In this document: piece after piece, positions 51,473 to 61,469 of the stretch
How the letters are laid out: each line of letters begins with the position of its first letter
Position numbering within the stretch: position 1 is the stretch's first letter
Source: Nitrosomonas stercoris
Lineage (GTDB): Bacteria; Pseudomonadota; Gammaproteobacteria; Burkholderiales; Nitrosomonadaceae
Assembly: GCA_006742785.1 (NCBI GenBank)
Contig: AP019755.1
Span: 682,001-746,000 of the forward strand
Direction: 5' to 3'
Length of the DNA: 64,000 bases
Notes under the pieces: generated by a model
Told to the model about the DNA's origin: nothing
Database searches by the model: none
The model's input: the letters and a program-made list of their open reading frames with translations, nothing else
Made by a program: the position numbers and the translations under genes

Positions 51473-52834
51473 TTACGATTCCTGCAATTGCTCAACGACA
51501 CGTTCCATGTGCATGAAACGTGAACCCTTAATCAACACAACTACATCTTGTTCCAGATAAGTGCGTGCCTTTTCCAGCAGGCTGTCCAAGTCGTTAAAAT
51601 GCTGTGCATGACTACCAAAACCTGTCACAGCTTGCTGGCTCAACTCTCCTAGTGCCAATAATCTATCCACACCAGCTACTGCTGCTTGCTGACCAATAGC
51701 GTAGTGGAGTGCTGCCGCATCGCCACCTAGTTCTCCCATATCCCCCATGATCAATATCTTCCTGCCGGGTGTTTCCGCCAACACACGTAACGCAGCTTGC
51801 ATAGAATCTGGACTGGCATTGTAGGTATCATCAAAAAGCGTAGATTGACGTAATCCCACTTTCTTTTGCAACCGTCCTGGAAAGCCGGTAAAACCTTGTA
51901 ACCCCTCGACAATAGAAGCTGTGCTCACTCCCATTGCCACCGCGACTGCAGCCGCAGCCAGCGCATTATAAATATTGTGGCGACCCGGCACTTGTAACGT
52001 GATGACTGCCTGATCATTAGGTAATTGCAACAACCAGGAAGCTGCATCATAAGTGTTTGGCATACATTGCGCGTTGACTGCAGCAGAAGAGTGCATACCA
52101 AAACTCAATACGGACCTGCTCTCAGCCAATTGTTGCCATAATTGGGCATGTGTATCATCCGCATTAATAATTGCAATACCTTCTGTCTTCAGGCCGCTAA
52201 AAATTTCACCTTTGGCCTGAGCAATCACCTGTGTGGTACCTAAATACTCGATATGCGCCGTACCGGCATTGGTAATCACAGCAATGGTAGGAGCAGCCAA
52301 TTGACTTAGATAAGCAATTTCACCGGCATGATTCATGCCCATTTCAATTACTGCGCACGCATGCTTAGCAGCAAGTTGCAGTAGCATTTGCGGCACACCA
52401 ATATCATTGTTCAGGTTGCCTGTTGTTGCCAACACCTTCTCTGCTCCGAACTCCTGCCTGAGAATGGCTGCAACCATTTCTTTGACGGTTGTCTTACCAT
52501 TGCTACCAGTGACGGCGACCAAAGGTAATGAAAAACGTTGTCGCCAATTTGCTGCCAATTGACCAAGACCAAGACGAGTATCATCAACCCGAATCCAACC
52601 AAAATCAGACTTAACTGGGGAGATGGTTGCATCTGAAGCAATCATTGCCCCCACTGCTCCTTTTTCAATAGCTGCTGCAATAAAACGATGTCCGTCAAAT
52701 TGTTCACCCACTAATGAAACAAAAAGATTACCTGGTTTTAATGTACGGCTATCTGTGCTCACCCCTGTAAACATCAAATTATCGCCACACCATTGTGCGC
52801 GCAATGCCAAGGCAGCCTCTTGTATGGTCATCAT
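51473..52834 (-). CDS. murF: UDP-MurNAc-tripeptide--D-alanyl-D-alanine ligase
   Basis: 453 residues. SLVGEQFDGHRFIAAA, ATP loop [41 protein letters not shown] and FDDTYNASPDSM are Mur-ligase/MurF marks. Completes the pentapeptide. Overlaps murE by 4 bp and ends 6 bp before mraY. Confidence 0.96.
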   Translation of the reverse strand: MMTIQEAALALRAQWCGDNLMFTGVSTDSRTLKPGNLFVSLVGEQFDGHRFIAAAIEKGAVGAMIASDATISPVKSDFGWIRVDDTRLGLGQLAANWRQRFSLPLVAVTGSNGKTTVKEMVAAILRQEFGAEKVLATTGNLNNDIGVPQMLLQLAAKHACAVIEMGMNHAGEIAYLSQLAAPTIAVITNAGTAHIEYLGTTQVIAQAKGEIFSGLKTEGIAIINADDTHAQLWQQLAESRSVLSFGMHSSAAVNAQCMPNTYDAASWLLQLPNDQAVITLQVPGRHNIYNALAAAAVAVAMGVSTASIVEGLQGFTGFPGRLQKKVGLRQSTLFDDTYNASPDSMQAALRVLAETPGRKILIMGDMGELGGDAAALHYAIGQQAAVAGVDRLLALGELSQQAVTGFGSHAQHFNDLDSLLEKARTYLEQDVVVLIKGSRFMHMERVVEQLQES

Positions 52835-54396
52835 CCGCGTGCCTGCAATTTTGGACCGGCCAGATCATGCAGCACTTGTCGCACAATTTCACGATCATCA
52901 AATGGATATTTCTTGCCCTGTATTTCCTGATAAGTTTCTGCACCTTTACCTGCAATTAATACAATATCGCCTTGATGCGCACTATGAATAGCACGATAAA
53001 TAGCAGCAGCACGATCTTCTTCAGAGGAACAGTGTTTGCCATGTGCGCCGCGCATAATGTCATCGATAATCTCTTTCGGGTTTTCATGGCGCGGATTGTC
53101 ACTGGTAATGATGACTTCATCTGCCAAACGCGCAGCAATTTCACCAATCAATGGGCGTTTACCTCGATCTCTCTCTCCGCCACACCCCACAACACAAACC
53201 AATTTTGCCCGTTTTTTTCTAGTTCCCTTTTTACTGTGGGTATTGGTCAATGTTTCACGCAAACCAGTTAGCACTTCGCTCAATGCATCTGGTGTATGCG
53301 CAAAATCCACAATAACAATGGGCTGATGCTCACCTCCCAATTTTTCCATACGCCCCGGAATGGAACGCACGCATTGCAAAGCGGTGATGGCATCTTGCAA
53401 ATCAATACCACTAACAAGCAACGTGGCTAGTACCGCCAACAGATTGTATGCGTTGTAACGACCTGTAACATGACAATGCAAACTGGCTTGTTGTTTGTCG
53501 AATTCAACATCAAAACTGATGTGTTGCATGGTAAAACGCACATTACTGCCATACAATATTTTATGATTGTTTGGCGCATATATCACGCGATCATAAGGTT
53601 GTCTGAAGCCATAACCAATCACTGATATATCTTTCTGAGTCAATTGTTGCGACAGCTCCACACCTAATACTTCATCCAGATTGAGTACCGCATGCTGCAA
53701 CCCTTCCCAGAAAAAAAGTCTAGCCTTGGCAGCGGCATACGCATCCATGCTACCGTGATAATCCAAGTGATCACGAGTCAGATTCGTTAACACCGCAATT
53801 GAAAATTCTGATCCGGCCAACCTATCCTGGGCCAAACCATGTGAAGAAGCTTCCATTACCAAAGAACGAGCGCCTGACTGCAAATATTCAGCCATCAGCT
53901 GTTGTAGGTATACTGCATCTGGTGTTGTACAGCTGGTTTGGATGCATGCGCCCGGGAAACCATGTCCTAATGTGCCAATGACAGCAGTCTTTTCTCCCAA
54001 CGCTTGCATAGCTTGTGCATACCAATGGCTGCATGTGGTCTTACCATTGGTTCCTGTAATACCCACCAATCGCAAATATCTGGAAGGATACCCATAAACC
54101 TGGCTCGCTATCTTGCCAGCTTCATGACGCAACCCCGTCACCCCAAGATTGGGTATTTTCCATTCTGGCTTCCAGGAAAATCCTTGTTTTTCCCAGATAA
54201 TTGCATTAACGCCCAATGCAATGGCGCGCGGAATATCATTACGTGCATCATGCTGCTCACCAACACAGGCTAAAAAAGTATCACCTGATCTCAGTTTGCG
54301 ACTATCCGCTACCAAGTGCTGTATCTTGACACTCAAGCGATCAAGTAAACCAGCCAGGTAAACTTCTTCTGCTCCTGGGCGTGATAAAGCATTCAT
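52831..54396 (-). CDS. murE: UDP-MurNAc-L-Ala-D-Glu--diaminopimelate ligase
   Basis: 521 residues. GITGTNGKTTCSHW is the ATP loop; MEASSHGLAQDR, LTNLTRDHLDYHGSM and SDNPRHENP (the DNPR motif that selects meso-diaminopimelate) follow. A short basic insert (HSKKGTRKKRAK) before the third domain is unusual but in frame. Overlaps ftsI and murF by 4 bp each. Confidence 0.96.
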   Translation of the reverse strand: MNALSRPGAEEVYLAGLLDRLSVKIQHLVADSRKLRSGDTFLACVGEQHDARNDIPRAIALGVNAIIWEKQGFSWKPEWKIPNLGVTGLRHEAGKIASQVYGYPSRYLRLVGITGTNGKTTCSHWYAQAMQALGEKTAVIGTLGHGFPGACIQTSCTTPDAVYLQQLMAEYLQSGARSLVMEASSHGLAQDRLAGSEFSIAVLTNLTRDHLDYHGSMDAYAAAKARLFFWEGLQHAVLNLDEVLGVELSQQLTQKDISVIGYGFRQPYDRVIYAPNNHKILYGSNVRFTMQHISFDVEFDKQQASLHCHVTGRYNAYNLLAVLATLLVSGIDLQDAITALQCVRSIPGRMEKLGGEHQPIVIVDFAHTPDALSEVLTGLRETLTNTHSKKGTRKKRAKLVCVVGCGGERDRGKRPLIGEIAARLADEVIITSDNPRHENPKEIIDDIMRGAHGKHCSSEEDRAAAIYRAIHSAHQGDIVLIAGKGAETYQEIQGKKYPFDDREIVRQVLHDLAGPKLQARG

Positions 54397-56132
54397 CCCT
54401 GGCCTTCCAGTTCTGTTGCAGTGGGCGACACAACCAAATTACCCAGTGATTCATCAAATGGTACATTTAACATACGCAAGGTACTTTCCATCACCTGACC
54501 AAAAACAGGCGCGGCAACTGTACCGCCGTAATAATCACCATTGGAAGGTTCATCAATCATGACAGCGATAATGACACGGGGATCAGATGCAGGCGCAAAC
54601 CCGACAAACGAAGAAATATAACGATTTGTCGCATACCCTTTCTGACTATCGAGGCGTTTATGCGCTGTCCCTGTCTTGCCCGCCACTCGATAACCGTTAA
54701 CCCGAGCACTATTACCCGTACCCTCAGGCTGAACCGCTAACTCCAGCATTTTTCTCACAGAATAAGCAGTTTCACGCGAGATAATTTTCTGACCAATTGC
54801 AGGCATATCTCGCTTCAACAACGTAATCGGCTTTAGCTCACCATCAGTCGCAAATAAGGTATAAGCACGTGCCAACTGCATCAAACTAACGGAAATACCA
54901 TAACCATAAGACATTGTGGCTTGCTCAATAGGCCGCCATGTATCATATGCGCGCAATCTGCCACGTGCCTCACCGGGAAAACCCACCCCGGTTACTGCGC
55001 CGAAGCCAGAACGATTGAGCATTTCCCAAAAAGTTTGCTGAGAAAGTAGCAAACCTATTTTTGCCGCTCCGACATTACTTGACGTCTGGATAATCTGAGA
55101 AACCGTTAAATTACCCTTATCACTTACATCATGTATTGTTGCTTTGCCTATTTGCAGCTTGCCCCCAGCTGTTTCCATTCGCATATTTGGCTCAATCAGC
55201 CCCACTTCCAATGCAGCAGCGACAGTAAATGGCTTGATCGTCGAGCCAGGCTCAAATGTATCAATTAACACACGATTGCGAATAACTTCGTAATTAATAC
55301 TGGCACGCCGATTAGGATTAAAGGCTGGATAATTGGCCATCGCCAATATTTCTCCTGTCTGAACATCCAGAGCAACAATACTGCCAGACTTCGCGCGCTG
55401 TTTTTTTACAGCGCGTGCCAATTCTCGATAAGCCAGATACTGTATTTTGCTGTCGATGGATAACACAACATCTTGTCCCGGCTTGGGTGATTGAATCAGC
55501 TCGATATCTTCTACAATACGCCCGACTCGATCCTTTATTACACGCCGTTTTCCATCTGCGCCAGTTAATTTATCCTGCCACGCCAGCTCAATACCTTCTT
55601 GCCCACGACCATCTATATCAGTAAAACCTAAGATATGTGCAGCTTGTTCACGCGCAGGATAGTAGCGATAAAACTCATGCTTAAGATGCATACCCTCTAT
55701 ATTCAATTCAGCGATCTGTTCTGCCAGCTCAGGCGGAAGTTTTCTTTTCAGATAAACAAATTTTTTATCACTGTTGAGACGTTTTTGAATGACTGTTTCT
55801 TTGACACCTGTCAAATTCGATAATTGCTTGATTTGTTCTGGCGTAACATTTACTTTATGCGGCTCGAACCAGGCAGATTTCACCGGCGCACTAACCGCCA
55901 ATATTTTTCCGTTGCGATCTGTGATACTGCCACGTTGCATATTTTGGTTCACAATGCGCTCATAGCGCGATTGACCTTGCTGTTGCAAGAAATCTTTATC
56001 AAGAATTTGCAAAAAAATCGCTCGAGAAACCAATATTCCCAAACAAATCAACAAGAGTATTTGCGCAAGGTATGAACGCCACCCCATACTAGGAGAAGGT
56101 TTTTTACGTGGAAGATTGAATAGAATTTTCAT
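54393..56132 (-). CDS. ftsI: Septal transpeptidase FtsI (PBP3)
   Basis: 579 residues. Membrane anchor YLAQILLLICLGILVSRAIF, a PBP dimerisation domain with RGSITDRNGKILAVS, then the transpeptidase: catalytic SxxK in EPGSTIKPFTVAAAL, SSN in IQTSSNVGAAK, and KTGTAHK. Cross-links septal peptidoglycan. Its start directly abuts the ftsL stop. Confidence 0.97.
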   Translation of the reverse strand: MKILFNLPRKKPSPSMGWRSYLAQILLLICLGILVSRAIFLQILDKDFLQQQGQSRYERIVNQNMQRGSITDRNGKILAVSAPVKSAWFEPHKVNVTPEQIKQLSNLTGVKETVIQKRLNSDKKFVYLKRKLPPELAEQIAELNIEGMHLKHEFYRYYPAREQAAHILGFTDIDGRGQEGIELAWQDKLTGADGKRRVIKDRVGRIVEDIELIQSPKPGQDVVLSIDSKIQYLAYRELARAVKKQRAKSGSIVALDVQTGEILAMANYPAFNPNRRASINYEVIRNRVLIDTFEPGSTIKPFTVAAALEVGLIEPNMRMETAGGKLQIGKATIHDVSDKGNLTVSQIIQTSSNVGAAKIGLLLSQQTFWEMLNRSGFGAVTGVGFPGEARGRLRAYDTWRPIEQATMSYGYGISVSLMQLARAYTLFATDGELKPITLLKRDMPAIGQKIISRETAYSVRKMLELAVQPEGTGNSARVNGYRVAGKTGTAHKRLDSQKGYATNRYISSFVGFAPASDPRVIIAVMIDEPSNGDYYGGTVAAPVFGQVMESTLRMLNVPFDESLGNLVVSPTATELEGQG

Positions 56133-56414
56133 TCAATTGTACTCATCGTAATCAGGGCGAATCGCCAGAACATTTCCAGATAACGACGGTGCAACCATAT
56201 CAAGCTCCTCACGTGCAATTTTCTCGATACGGGCAGATGTTGCTAATGTGCTTTGCTCCAGTTGCAATTGGCTCCATTCATTTCCCAGCTGCTCAGTCAA
56301 TCTCTGCTCTCTTTCCTGTTCCATAAAAAGCTTGCGCGCCTCATGTCGGGCAGTTACGATGCTCAAACCGCAGATCATCAACATGACAAACAGAAAAATA
56401 TTTAATCTGATCAT
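56133..56414 (-). CDS. ftsL: Cell division protein FtsL
   Basis: 93 residues: a single N-terminal membrane helix (NIFLFVMLMICGLSIVTA) and a periplasmic coiled coil with heptad-like charged sequence (HEARKLFMEQEREQRLTEQL) ending near REELDMVAP. Length, topology and location between rsmH and ftsI identify it. Forms the FtsQLB complex. Confidence 0.93.
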   Translation of the reverse strand: MIRLNIFLFVMLMICGLSIVTARHEARKLFMEQEREQRLTEQLGNEWSQLQLEQSTLATSARIEKIAREELDMVAPSLSGNVLAIRPDYDEYN

Positions 56415-56426
56415 TTGCTTACCATC

Positions 56427-57368
56427 CTACTGATCATCGACAGCTAACTTCTCAGCCACGCGCATAACAGCACTACGCGCACGTGGATTGACAGCCACTT
56501 CATCTGTATTCGGGCAAATTTTTTTTCCAATAATTTTTAGCTGTTGTTGCGTATGTAAGTATTTTTCCTGCTCTCGAATCGGCAATTTCCTTGGCAAAGT
56601 GTTCGCACTTGCCTGTTTACGCATAAAACGTTTGACAATGCGATCTTCCAGCGAATGAAAACTAATCACCGCCAATCGCCCCTTTGTCTTCAATAACTCA
56701 ACGCATTGCGGCAATACTGCCGACAGCTCATCTAATTCTCGATTAAGATAAATACGTATTGCCTGAAAAGTACGCGTTGCTGGATGTAATCGATGTGCTC
56801 GATAACTACTACTTACAGCTGCTGTAACAACTTCAGCCAGCTGAAGTGTCGTTTGAATAGGTTGATACACTCGTTCTTTCACAATTGCGCCAGCAATCCG
56901 CCCGGCATAACGCTCTTCGCCATAGGTTTTAATCACCTCTTTCAATTCCGCTTCTGATACAGTAGCCAACCATTCCATTGCTGTTTCTCCCTGATTGGAG
57001 TTCATACGCATATCAAGAGGTCCATCGTGACGAAAACTGAATCCACGTGAAGGTTTGTCAAGCTGCACCGACGACACACCCAGATCCAACAAAATTCCAT
57101 CCACCTGATCAACGCCCAACAACTGTAACGCTTCTTGCATCCCGGCATAACTGCTATGTATCGCCTGAAACCTGCTATCTACAACAGATTGGGCCACAAT
57201 AATAGCTGCGGGATCTTTATCGAAAACAATCAAACGCCCCGATTTGCCTAATCGCGACAAAATCAAGCGACTATGCCCCCCCTGTCCGTATGTCCCATCC
57301 ACATAAATGCCATTTGCTTTAATCGCTAAGGCATTAACAGCTTCTTCCAGTAAAACAGGAATATGCAC
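56427..57368 (-). CDS. rsmH: 16S rRNA (cytosine-1402-N4) methyltransferase RsmH
   Basis: 313 residues. HIPVLLEEAVNALAIKANG, the SAM site VDGTYGQGGHSRLIL, LLDLGVSSVQLDKPSRGFSF, RTFQAIRIYLNRELDEL and ISFHSLEDRIVKRFM are typical. Methylates C1402 in the decoding centre. Follows mraZ by 15 bp. Confidence 0.97.
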   Translation of the reverse strand: MHIPVLLEEAVNALAIKANGIYVDGTYGQGGHSRLILSRLGKSGRLIVFDKDPAAIIVAQSVVDSRFQAIHSSYAGMQEALQLLGVDQVDGILLDLGVSSVQLDKPSRGFSFRHDGPLDMRMNSNQGETAMEWLATVSEAELKEVIKTYGEERYAGRIAGAIVKERVYQPIQTTLQLAEVVTAAVSSSYRAHRLHPATRTFQAIRIYLNRELDELSAVLPQCVELLKTKGRLAVISFHSLEDRIVKRFMRKQASANTLPRKLPIREQEKYLHTQQQLKIIGKKICPNTDEVAVNPRARSAVMRVAEKLAVDDQ

Positions 57369-57383
57369 AGTATTACTAAGGCA

Positions 57384-57830
57384 TTACAACGAAAAACCTT
57401 GTAGCTCGGATGGAATCTCTCCCTCGATAAATTCTGTGGCAGCCTCGTTCTCTTGATTCCATTTTTCCATATCCCAAAGCTCGAATTTTTCTCCCAATCC
57501 AGCCAGCACTACCTCTTTTTGCAATCCAGCAAATTGTCGCAAATAAGGACCAATCAGAATCCGACCAGAACTATCCATCTCCACTTCACAGGCATTACCA
57601 ATAACCAGTCTTTGTAATCTACGAACCTGCTCATTTAAGCTAAACATCTTGTTTAATTGCGCCTCAATTGGTGCCCAAACAGGTTGAGGATAAATCACTA
57701 AACATCTGGAAGGATCCGCCGTCACAACGATGTGACCATCACACTTACCGAGTAATTCATCTCGATATTTAGCAGGAATAGCAAGCCTACCTTTACTATC
57801 CAGATTTAATTGAGTGGAACCACGAAACAT
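57384..57830 (-). CDS. mraZ: MraZ, transcriptional regulator of the dcw cluster
   Basis: 148 residues from the ATG at 57830, preceded by GGGAAAGG; the frame is open 42 codons further but has no supporting signal. Two SpoVT/AbrB-type halves each with a D-x-K/S-G-R core: LDSKGRLAIPAKYRDEL and MDSSGRILIGPYLR. First gene of the cluster; it represses its own promoter by binding repeats upstream. Confidence 0.96.
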   Translation of the reverse strand: MFRGSTQLNLDSKGRLAIPAKYRDELLGKCDGHIVVTADPSRCLVIYPQPVWAPIEAQLNKMFSLNEQVRRLQRLVIGNACEVEMDSSGRILIGPYLRQFAGLQKEVVLAGLGEKFELWDMEKWNQENEAATEFIEGEIPSELQGFSL

Positions 57831-57846
57831 CCTTTCCCTTTCATTT

Positions 57847-57894
57847 ATCCCACCATCATCCACAATTTTGCATATTTCACCACTTCCACCCACT
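57847..57894 (-). promoter_or_regulatory. Candidate MraZ-binding repeats
   Basis: On the minus strand AGTGGGTGGA and AGTGGTGAAA are tandem 10-bp units (57894 down to about 57875), and GGTGGGAT follows at 57857-57848, close to the mraZ start. GTGG-type units with 10-bp spacing are the known operator pattern for MraZ. Confidence 0.5.
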
Positions 57895-57956
57895 TTACTC
57901 AATAAAAATTTTAGGGTCAAGTCATAAAATATCCTTATGTCATGCATAAAATTCAA

Positions 57957-58247
57957 TCAAAAATCTAGCCAGCAACATCTAAACAAGATCAAATTTCCAA
58001 AAAAACTGACATCAATCTCACACAACTATTTATTTAGCTTTGCTAGGTAAACTATAGCGATGCCAAAAATGCTAATCGCCTAAAACAGGGTAAAAAACAA
58101 GAAATGAAACAATGAATTCGCGTGGCAAGTTAAGCCATGAACAAGGAGGGAAGAGAAGGAAAGAAAACGATTAGACGCTAAAATTATCTCTGCATAGATT
58201 GTAAATTACAGAGACGTATACGACACAAACACAGATTGCATCAACGA
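57957..58247. other. Intergenic region upstream of the dcw cluster
   Basis: About 290 bp of AT-rich DNA between the SMR gene end and mraZ. It should hold the cluster promoter further from mraZ; I see no ORF or RNA gene. Confidence 0.4.
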
Positions 58248-58577
58248 TTAATATTCTCCAGTCTCAGAAAACAATCGCAAAACAATAACACCCGCAATAA
58301 TTAATCCGATACCAATCACGTCAGGCAAGCTAATTGTTTGTCCAAAAATTAACCAGGCAATCAATGTGACCAGAACAATTCCCGCACCCGACCAAATTGC
58401 ATATGCCGCACCAACTGGAATTGTTCGCAGCGTTAAGGAAAGAAAGAAAAAAGCACAACCGTAACCAACGATAACGACCAATGAAGGCCACAGGCGAGTA
58501 AACCCCTCGCTAGATTTGAGCAAAGAGGTAGCAATAATTTCTGCAACGATTGCCACCGCAAGATAAAACCAGCTCAT
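58248..58577 (-). CDS. Small multidrug resistance (SMR) family transporter, EmrE-like
   Basis: 109 residues from the ATG at 58577 with GGGGTG seven bases upstream; a GTG at 58586 is also in frame. Four membrane helices. The essential glutamate is in LAVAIVAEIIATSLLKSSEG, with GFTRLWPSL, IPVGAAYAIWSGAG and GVIVLRLFSE. Dimeric proton-coupled exporter of lipophilic cations. Monocistronic. Confidence 0.94.
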   Translation of the reverse strand: MSWFYLAVAIVAEIIATSLLKSSEGFTRLWPSLVVIVGYGCAFFFLSLTLRTIPVGAAYAIWSGAGIVLVTLIAWLIFGQTISLPDVIGIGLIIAGVIVLRLFSETGEY

Positions 58578-58726
58578 TTTATGCACCCCGTATCACAGAA
58601 TAATTTACCAGATTGCGATAGGAGATCATATCGCGCAACATAGATTGGCGTAACTCGTTCATGCAATCCTATTATTCAACAACTTAACCGAACTCAAATC
58701 CATGTCAGTATCAGAGTAACGAGCAG

Positions 58727-58758
58727 AAAAAAACCCAACCAAGAATGGCTGGGTTTTG
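58727..58758 (-). terminator. Rho-independent terminator of ssrA
   Basis: On the minus strand AACCCAGCC and GGTTGGGTT pair around ATTCTT and run into TTTTTT, just beyond the tmRNA 3' end. Confidence 0.85.
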
Positions 58759-58764
58759 GGTATA

Positions 58765-59124
58765 TGGTGGAGGCGGCGGGAATTGAACCCGCGTCCGCAA
58801 GTCCTCTACAGACAATTCTACATACTTAGCCATGTTGTTTAATTTAACTTGCCACCCACCAACCGGCAAGTTGATGACAAGCGAGTTACCTACTTTTTAA
58901 CGTTTCGTAAAGTAACCCTACAAAACGCGATCCTCGTTAATGACTCCATCGTCTGTTACCAGACCCAGCGTTGAGGCCCACTGGCATGGAGTTTAGCCGG
59001 ATTAAGCGGCTAAAGCGTAGTTTTCGTCGTTTGCGACTATTTTGTTTCAGCCGTTTTACGAGAATACTGAATCTCGGTATGCCCTGCGCTGCTTTGCAAC
59101 CCACGTCGAAACCGGATCGCCCCC
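58765..59124 (-). ncRNA. ssrA: Transfer-messenger RNA (tmRNA)
   Basis: The minus-strand RNA starts GGGGGCGATCCGG and ends with a T-arm (GGTTCAATTCCCGCCG) and CGCCTCCACCA, so the acceptor stem pairs 7 bp with one G-U. Inside, 59034 down to 59002 encodes the proteolysis tag ANDENYALAA followed by TAA, preceded by the resume region. Length 360 nt is normal. It rescues stalled ribosomes with SmpB. Confidence 0.97.
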
Positions 59125-59193
59125 AAGCAATTTACAACGAATAAAATAAGAGTTCGTATTAATTAAAAAGTTCTATTTGCAAATTGTAGCAGA

Positions 59194-59844
59194 TTACAAA
59201 TAACACAATAGATCATTGGGATGATCGATAAGTTCAGCTGCCCCCCAGGTATCTGGCGGGGCACCGTTTCCTAGATAACCATATAGCGCCACAATAGGGA
59301 TTATTCCCGCCGCAAGACTTGCCTGAACATCGCGAATATCATCCCCCAGATAAATACAGCGATTTGGCAATACATTCATTTGTCGGCAAGCAGCAAGCAA
59401 TGGCTCTGGGTGAGGTTTGGTATGCGCTGTATCATCGCCACTAATAATGCAGCCTGCACGATGATGCAAACCAAGTAAACGCATTAACGGTTGTGTAAAT
59501 TTCGCAGGTTTATTAGTAACAACCCCCCAAGGAACAGCTTGTTTATCTAAGTGCTCCAGCAGTTCCGCAATGCCTGGAAACAAACAAGTATCTCGATAGA
59601 ACTGTTCTGTATAAAAATCAAGAAATTCTTCTCGCATAGCCGAGTAATCAGGATCCTCTGGCTTCAAGCCAAAACCAAGCTCTAATAAACCACGTGCGCC
59701 GGCAGAAGCAACCATACGCACTAATTCGATTGGTAAAGGAGGATGATTACGTGCGATCCGTTGACGGTTGAGTGCATGCCCAAGATCTGGCGCAGTATCT
59801 GCAATTGTGCCATCAAAATCAAATAATACAGCCTTTCCAGTCAT
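59194..59844 (-). CDS. gph: Phosphoglycolate phosphatase (HAD family)
   Basis: 216 residues from the ATG at 59844. HAD motifs: LFDFDGTIADTAPDL (nucleophile D9, D11), VVTNKPAKF, the lysine in DTAHTKPHPEPLL and YLGDDIRDVQASLAAG. Removes phosphate from 2-phosphoglycolate. Third in ompA-ubiG-gph, 22 bp after ubiG. A related sugar-phosphate role cannot be excluded. Confidence 0.92.
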   Translation of the reverse strand: MTGKAVLFDFDGTIADTAPDLGHALNRQRIARNHPPLPIELVRMVASAGARGLLELGFGLKPEDPDYSAMREEFLDFYTEQFYRDTCLFPGIAELLEHLDKQAVPWGVVTNKPAKFTQPLMRLLGLHHRAGCIISGDDTAHTKPHPEPLLAACRQMNVLPNRCIYLGDDIRDVQASLAAGIIPIVALYGYLGNGAPPDTWGAAELIDHPNDLLCYL

Positions 59845-59866
59845 CAATAATCTTAGTTATTATGGA

Positions 59867-60574
59867 TCAGGCCGTGAACGCCATGATGTAATTAACACTG
59901 GTATCGCCTTCCAACGCATAGGTCTTTGTGAGCGGATTATAGGTCATGCCGATCATCTTAGCCTCCATTAAATTAGCCGCACGCGCCATATGAGCTAACT
60001 CAGAAGGTTTGATGAATTTTGCATATTCATGGGTGCCACGCGGCAACAAATGCAAGATGTATTCGGCGCCAATAATCGCATAGAGATAAGCCTTAGGATT
60101 GCGATTCAAGGTTGAGAAAAACACCCATCCTCCATTTTTAGCAAGGCGAGCACATGCCTGAATCACACTCGCAGGATCCGGCACATGCTCCAACATTTCC
60201 ATACAAGTCACTACGTCATAATGTTGCGGATGTTCCTCTGCGAGTGCCTCCACTGTTATTTTGCGATAGTCAACTTGTTGGCCACTTTCTAACAGATGTA
60301 GCTTCGCAACTTTTAATGCCTTATCGCTCAAATCGATACCCGTTACCTTGGCACCTCTCACAGCCATAGATTCAGACAATATACCACCACCACAACCGAC
60401 ATCTACCACTGTTTTGCCCGCTAATCCTGCAACGGTCTCATCGATATAATTTAATCGAAGTGGATTAATTTCATGTAATGGCTTGAATTCACTATTCGGA
60501 TCCCACCAATGATGAGCAAGCTGACTGAATTTCTCCAACTCCATTGGATCCGCATTAATGCCATCATCTTTCAT
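59867..60574 (-). CDS. ubiG: Ubiquinone biosynthesis O-methyltransferase UbiG
   Basis: 235 residues. [19 protein letters not shown] and LRLNYID start the family pattern; the SAM motif is [24 protein letters not shown] and [13 protein letters not shown] follow. Performs both O-methylations in ubiquinone synthesis. Lies about 210 bp downstream of the ompA-type gene. Confidence 0.96.
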   Translation of the reverse strand: MKDDGINADPMELEKFSQLAHHWWDPNSEFKPLHEINPLRLNYIDETVAGLAGKTVVDVGCGGGILSESMAVRGAKVTGIDLSDKALKVAKLHLLESGQQVDYRKITVEALAEEHPQHYDVVTCMEMLEHVPDPASVIQACARLAKNGGWVFFSTLNRNPKAYLYAIIGAEYILHLLPRGTHEYAKFIKPSELAHMARAANLMEAKMIGMTYNPLTKTYALEGDTSVNYIMAFTA

Positions 60575-60733
60575 ATATTTTTACCTGAGGTTTTTAGCCA
60601 AAAAAGAAGCCTTGTCAGGCCATATTTACCCGCAAAACAGAGTAACAAGTTCTTAGAATCTACTCAAGCTTCAATCAAAGAGCAGCGTCAGTTAAATATC
60701 GAACAAATCTTTTAATGTGTAGTGCTGGCGTTA

Positions 60734-60762
60734 AAAAGCCCTGTACTACGACAGGGCCTTTT
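60734..60762 (-). terminator. Rho-independent terminator after the OmpA-family gene
   Basis: On the minus strand AAAAGGCCCTGT and ACAGGGCTTTTT form a strong stem with the loop CGTAGT and end in a T-run. It separates the outer-membrane gene from ubiG-gph. Confidence 0.88.
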
Positions 60763-60785
60763 GCGTAGGTTTGCTTAAATACAGC

Positions 60786-61469
60786 TTAGTTAATTATTTC
60801 CCTTGTACCCGCCACCTCAATCTCAACACGACGATCCGGTGCCAGACAATTAATTAAGGCCCTACCTGAATTCTGGCAAGAATCACCTGTTACCGGATTA
60901 GCCTTACCCTTACCATCAGTGAAAATGCGATCAGCTTCAATGCCTCTGGAAACCAGATAATTTTTAACAGCTTCTGCACGTCTTACTGAAAGTTTCTTGT
61001 TATAGGCATCTGGCCCAATACGATCAGTGTATCCAACTGCAATAATTAAATCGTAACTAACACCATCCAGATTATTAACAAAGTTATCTAATGCTTCTTC
61101 ACCGGTTGGCTTAAGCACAGCTTTGTCAAAATCAAATAAGGCGTCAGCAGAGAAAGAAACTTTTTCTGGCTCGGTTACGATAGGAGCAGGAGGCGCTTCA
61201 ACCACTTGCTCTGGCTGTTTAACTAAATCTGGATCACACTCATAAATGGCCTTGGCAGGTGTCCAGAAACCAGTACGCCAGCATAAGCCAGTTGAGTTTC
61301 TAGCAACAACCCCGTTGTCATCTACCGCATAGGCTTCCGCTTTATCCGCAGCACTAAAACCTTGCCTTTGCTCTGCATGTGAATCTGCCATTACAACACC
61401 AGATGCTAATAAACCTGGCAATACAATAGCTCCTATTAAATACTTCCTGGCTCGTGTTATTTTTTTCAT
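60786..61469 (-). CDS. OmpA-family outer-membrane/peptidoglycan-binding protein
   Basis: 227 residues. Signal peptide (IGAIVLPGLLASGVVMADS), a short middle region with a cysteine-containing CWRTGFWTPAKAIYECD, a proline-rich hinge (EAPPAPIVTEPEK) and an OmpA C-terminal domain (about 105-220) with FDFDKAVLKPTGEEALD, TDRIGPDAYNKKLSVRRAEAV and DRRVEIEV. It lacks the eight-strand barrel of true OmpA. Anchors the outer membrane to peptidoglycan; likely abundant, given its strong terminator. Confidence 0.92.
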   Translation of the reverse strand: MKKITRARKYLIGAIVLPGLLASGVVMADSHAEQRQGFSAADKAEAYAVDDNGVVARNSTGLCWRTGFWTPAKAIYECDPDLVKQPEQVVEAPPAPIVTEPEKVSFSADALFDFDKAVLKPTGEEALDNFVNNLDGVSYDLIIAVGYTDRIGPDAYNKKLSVRRAEAVKNYLVSRGIEADRIFTDGKGKANPVTGDSCQNSGRALINCLAPDRRVEIEVAGTREIIN

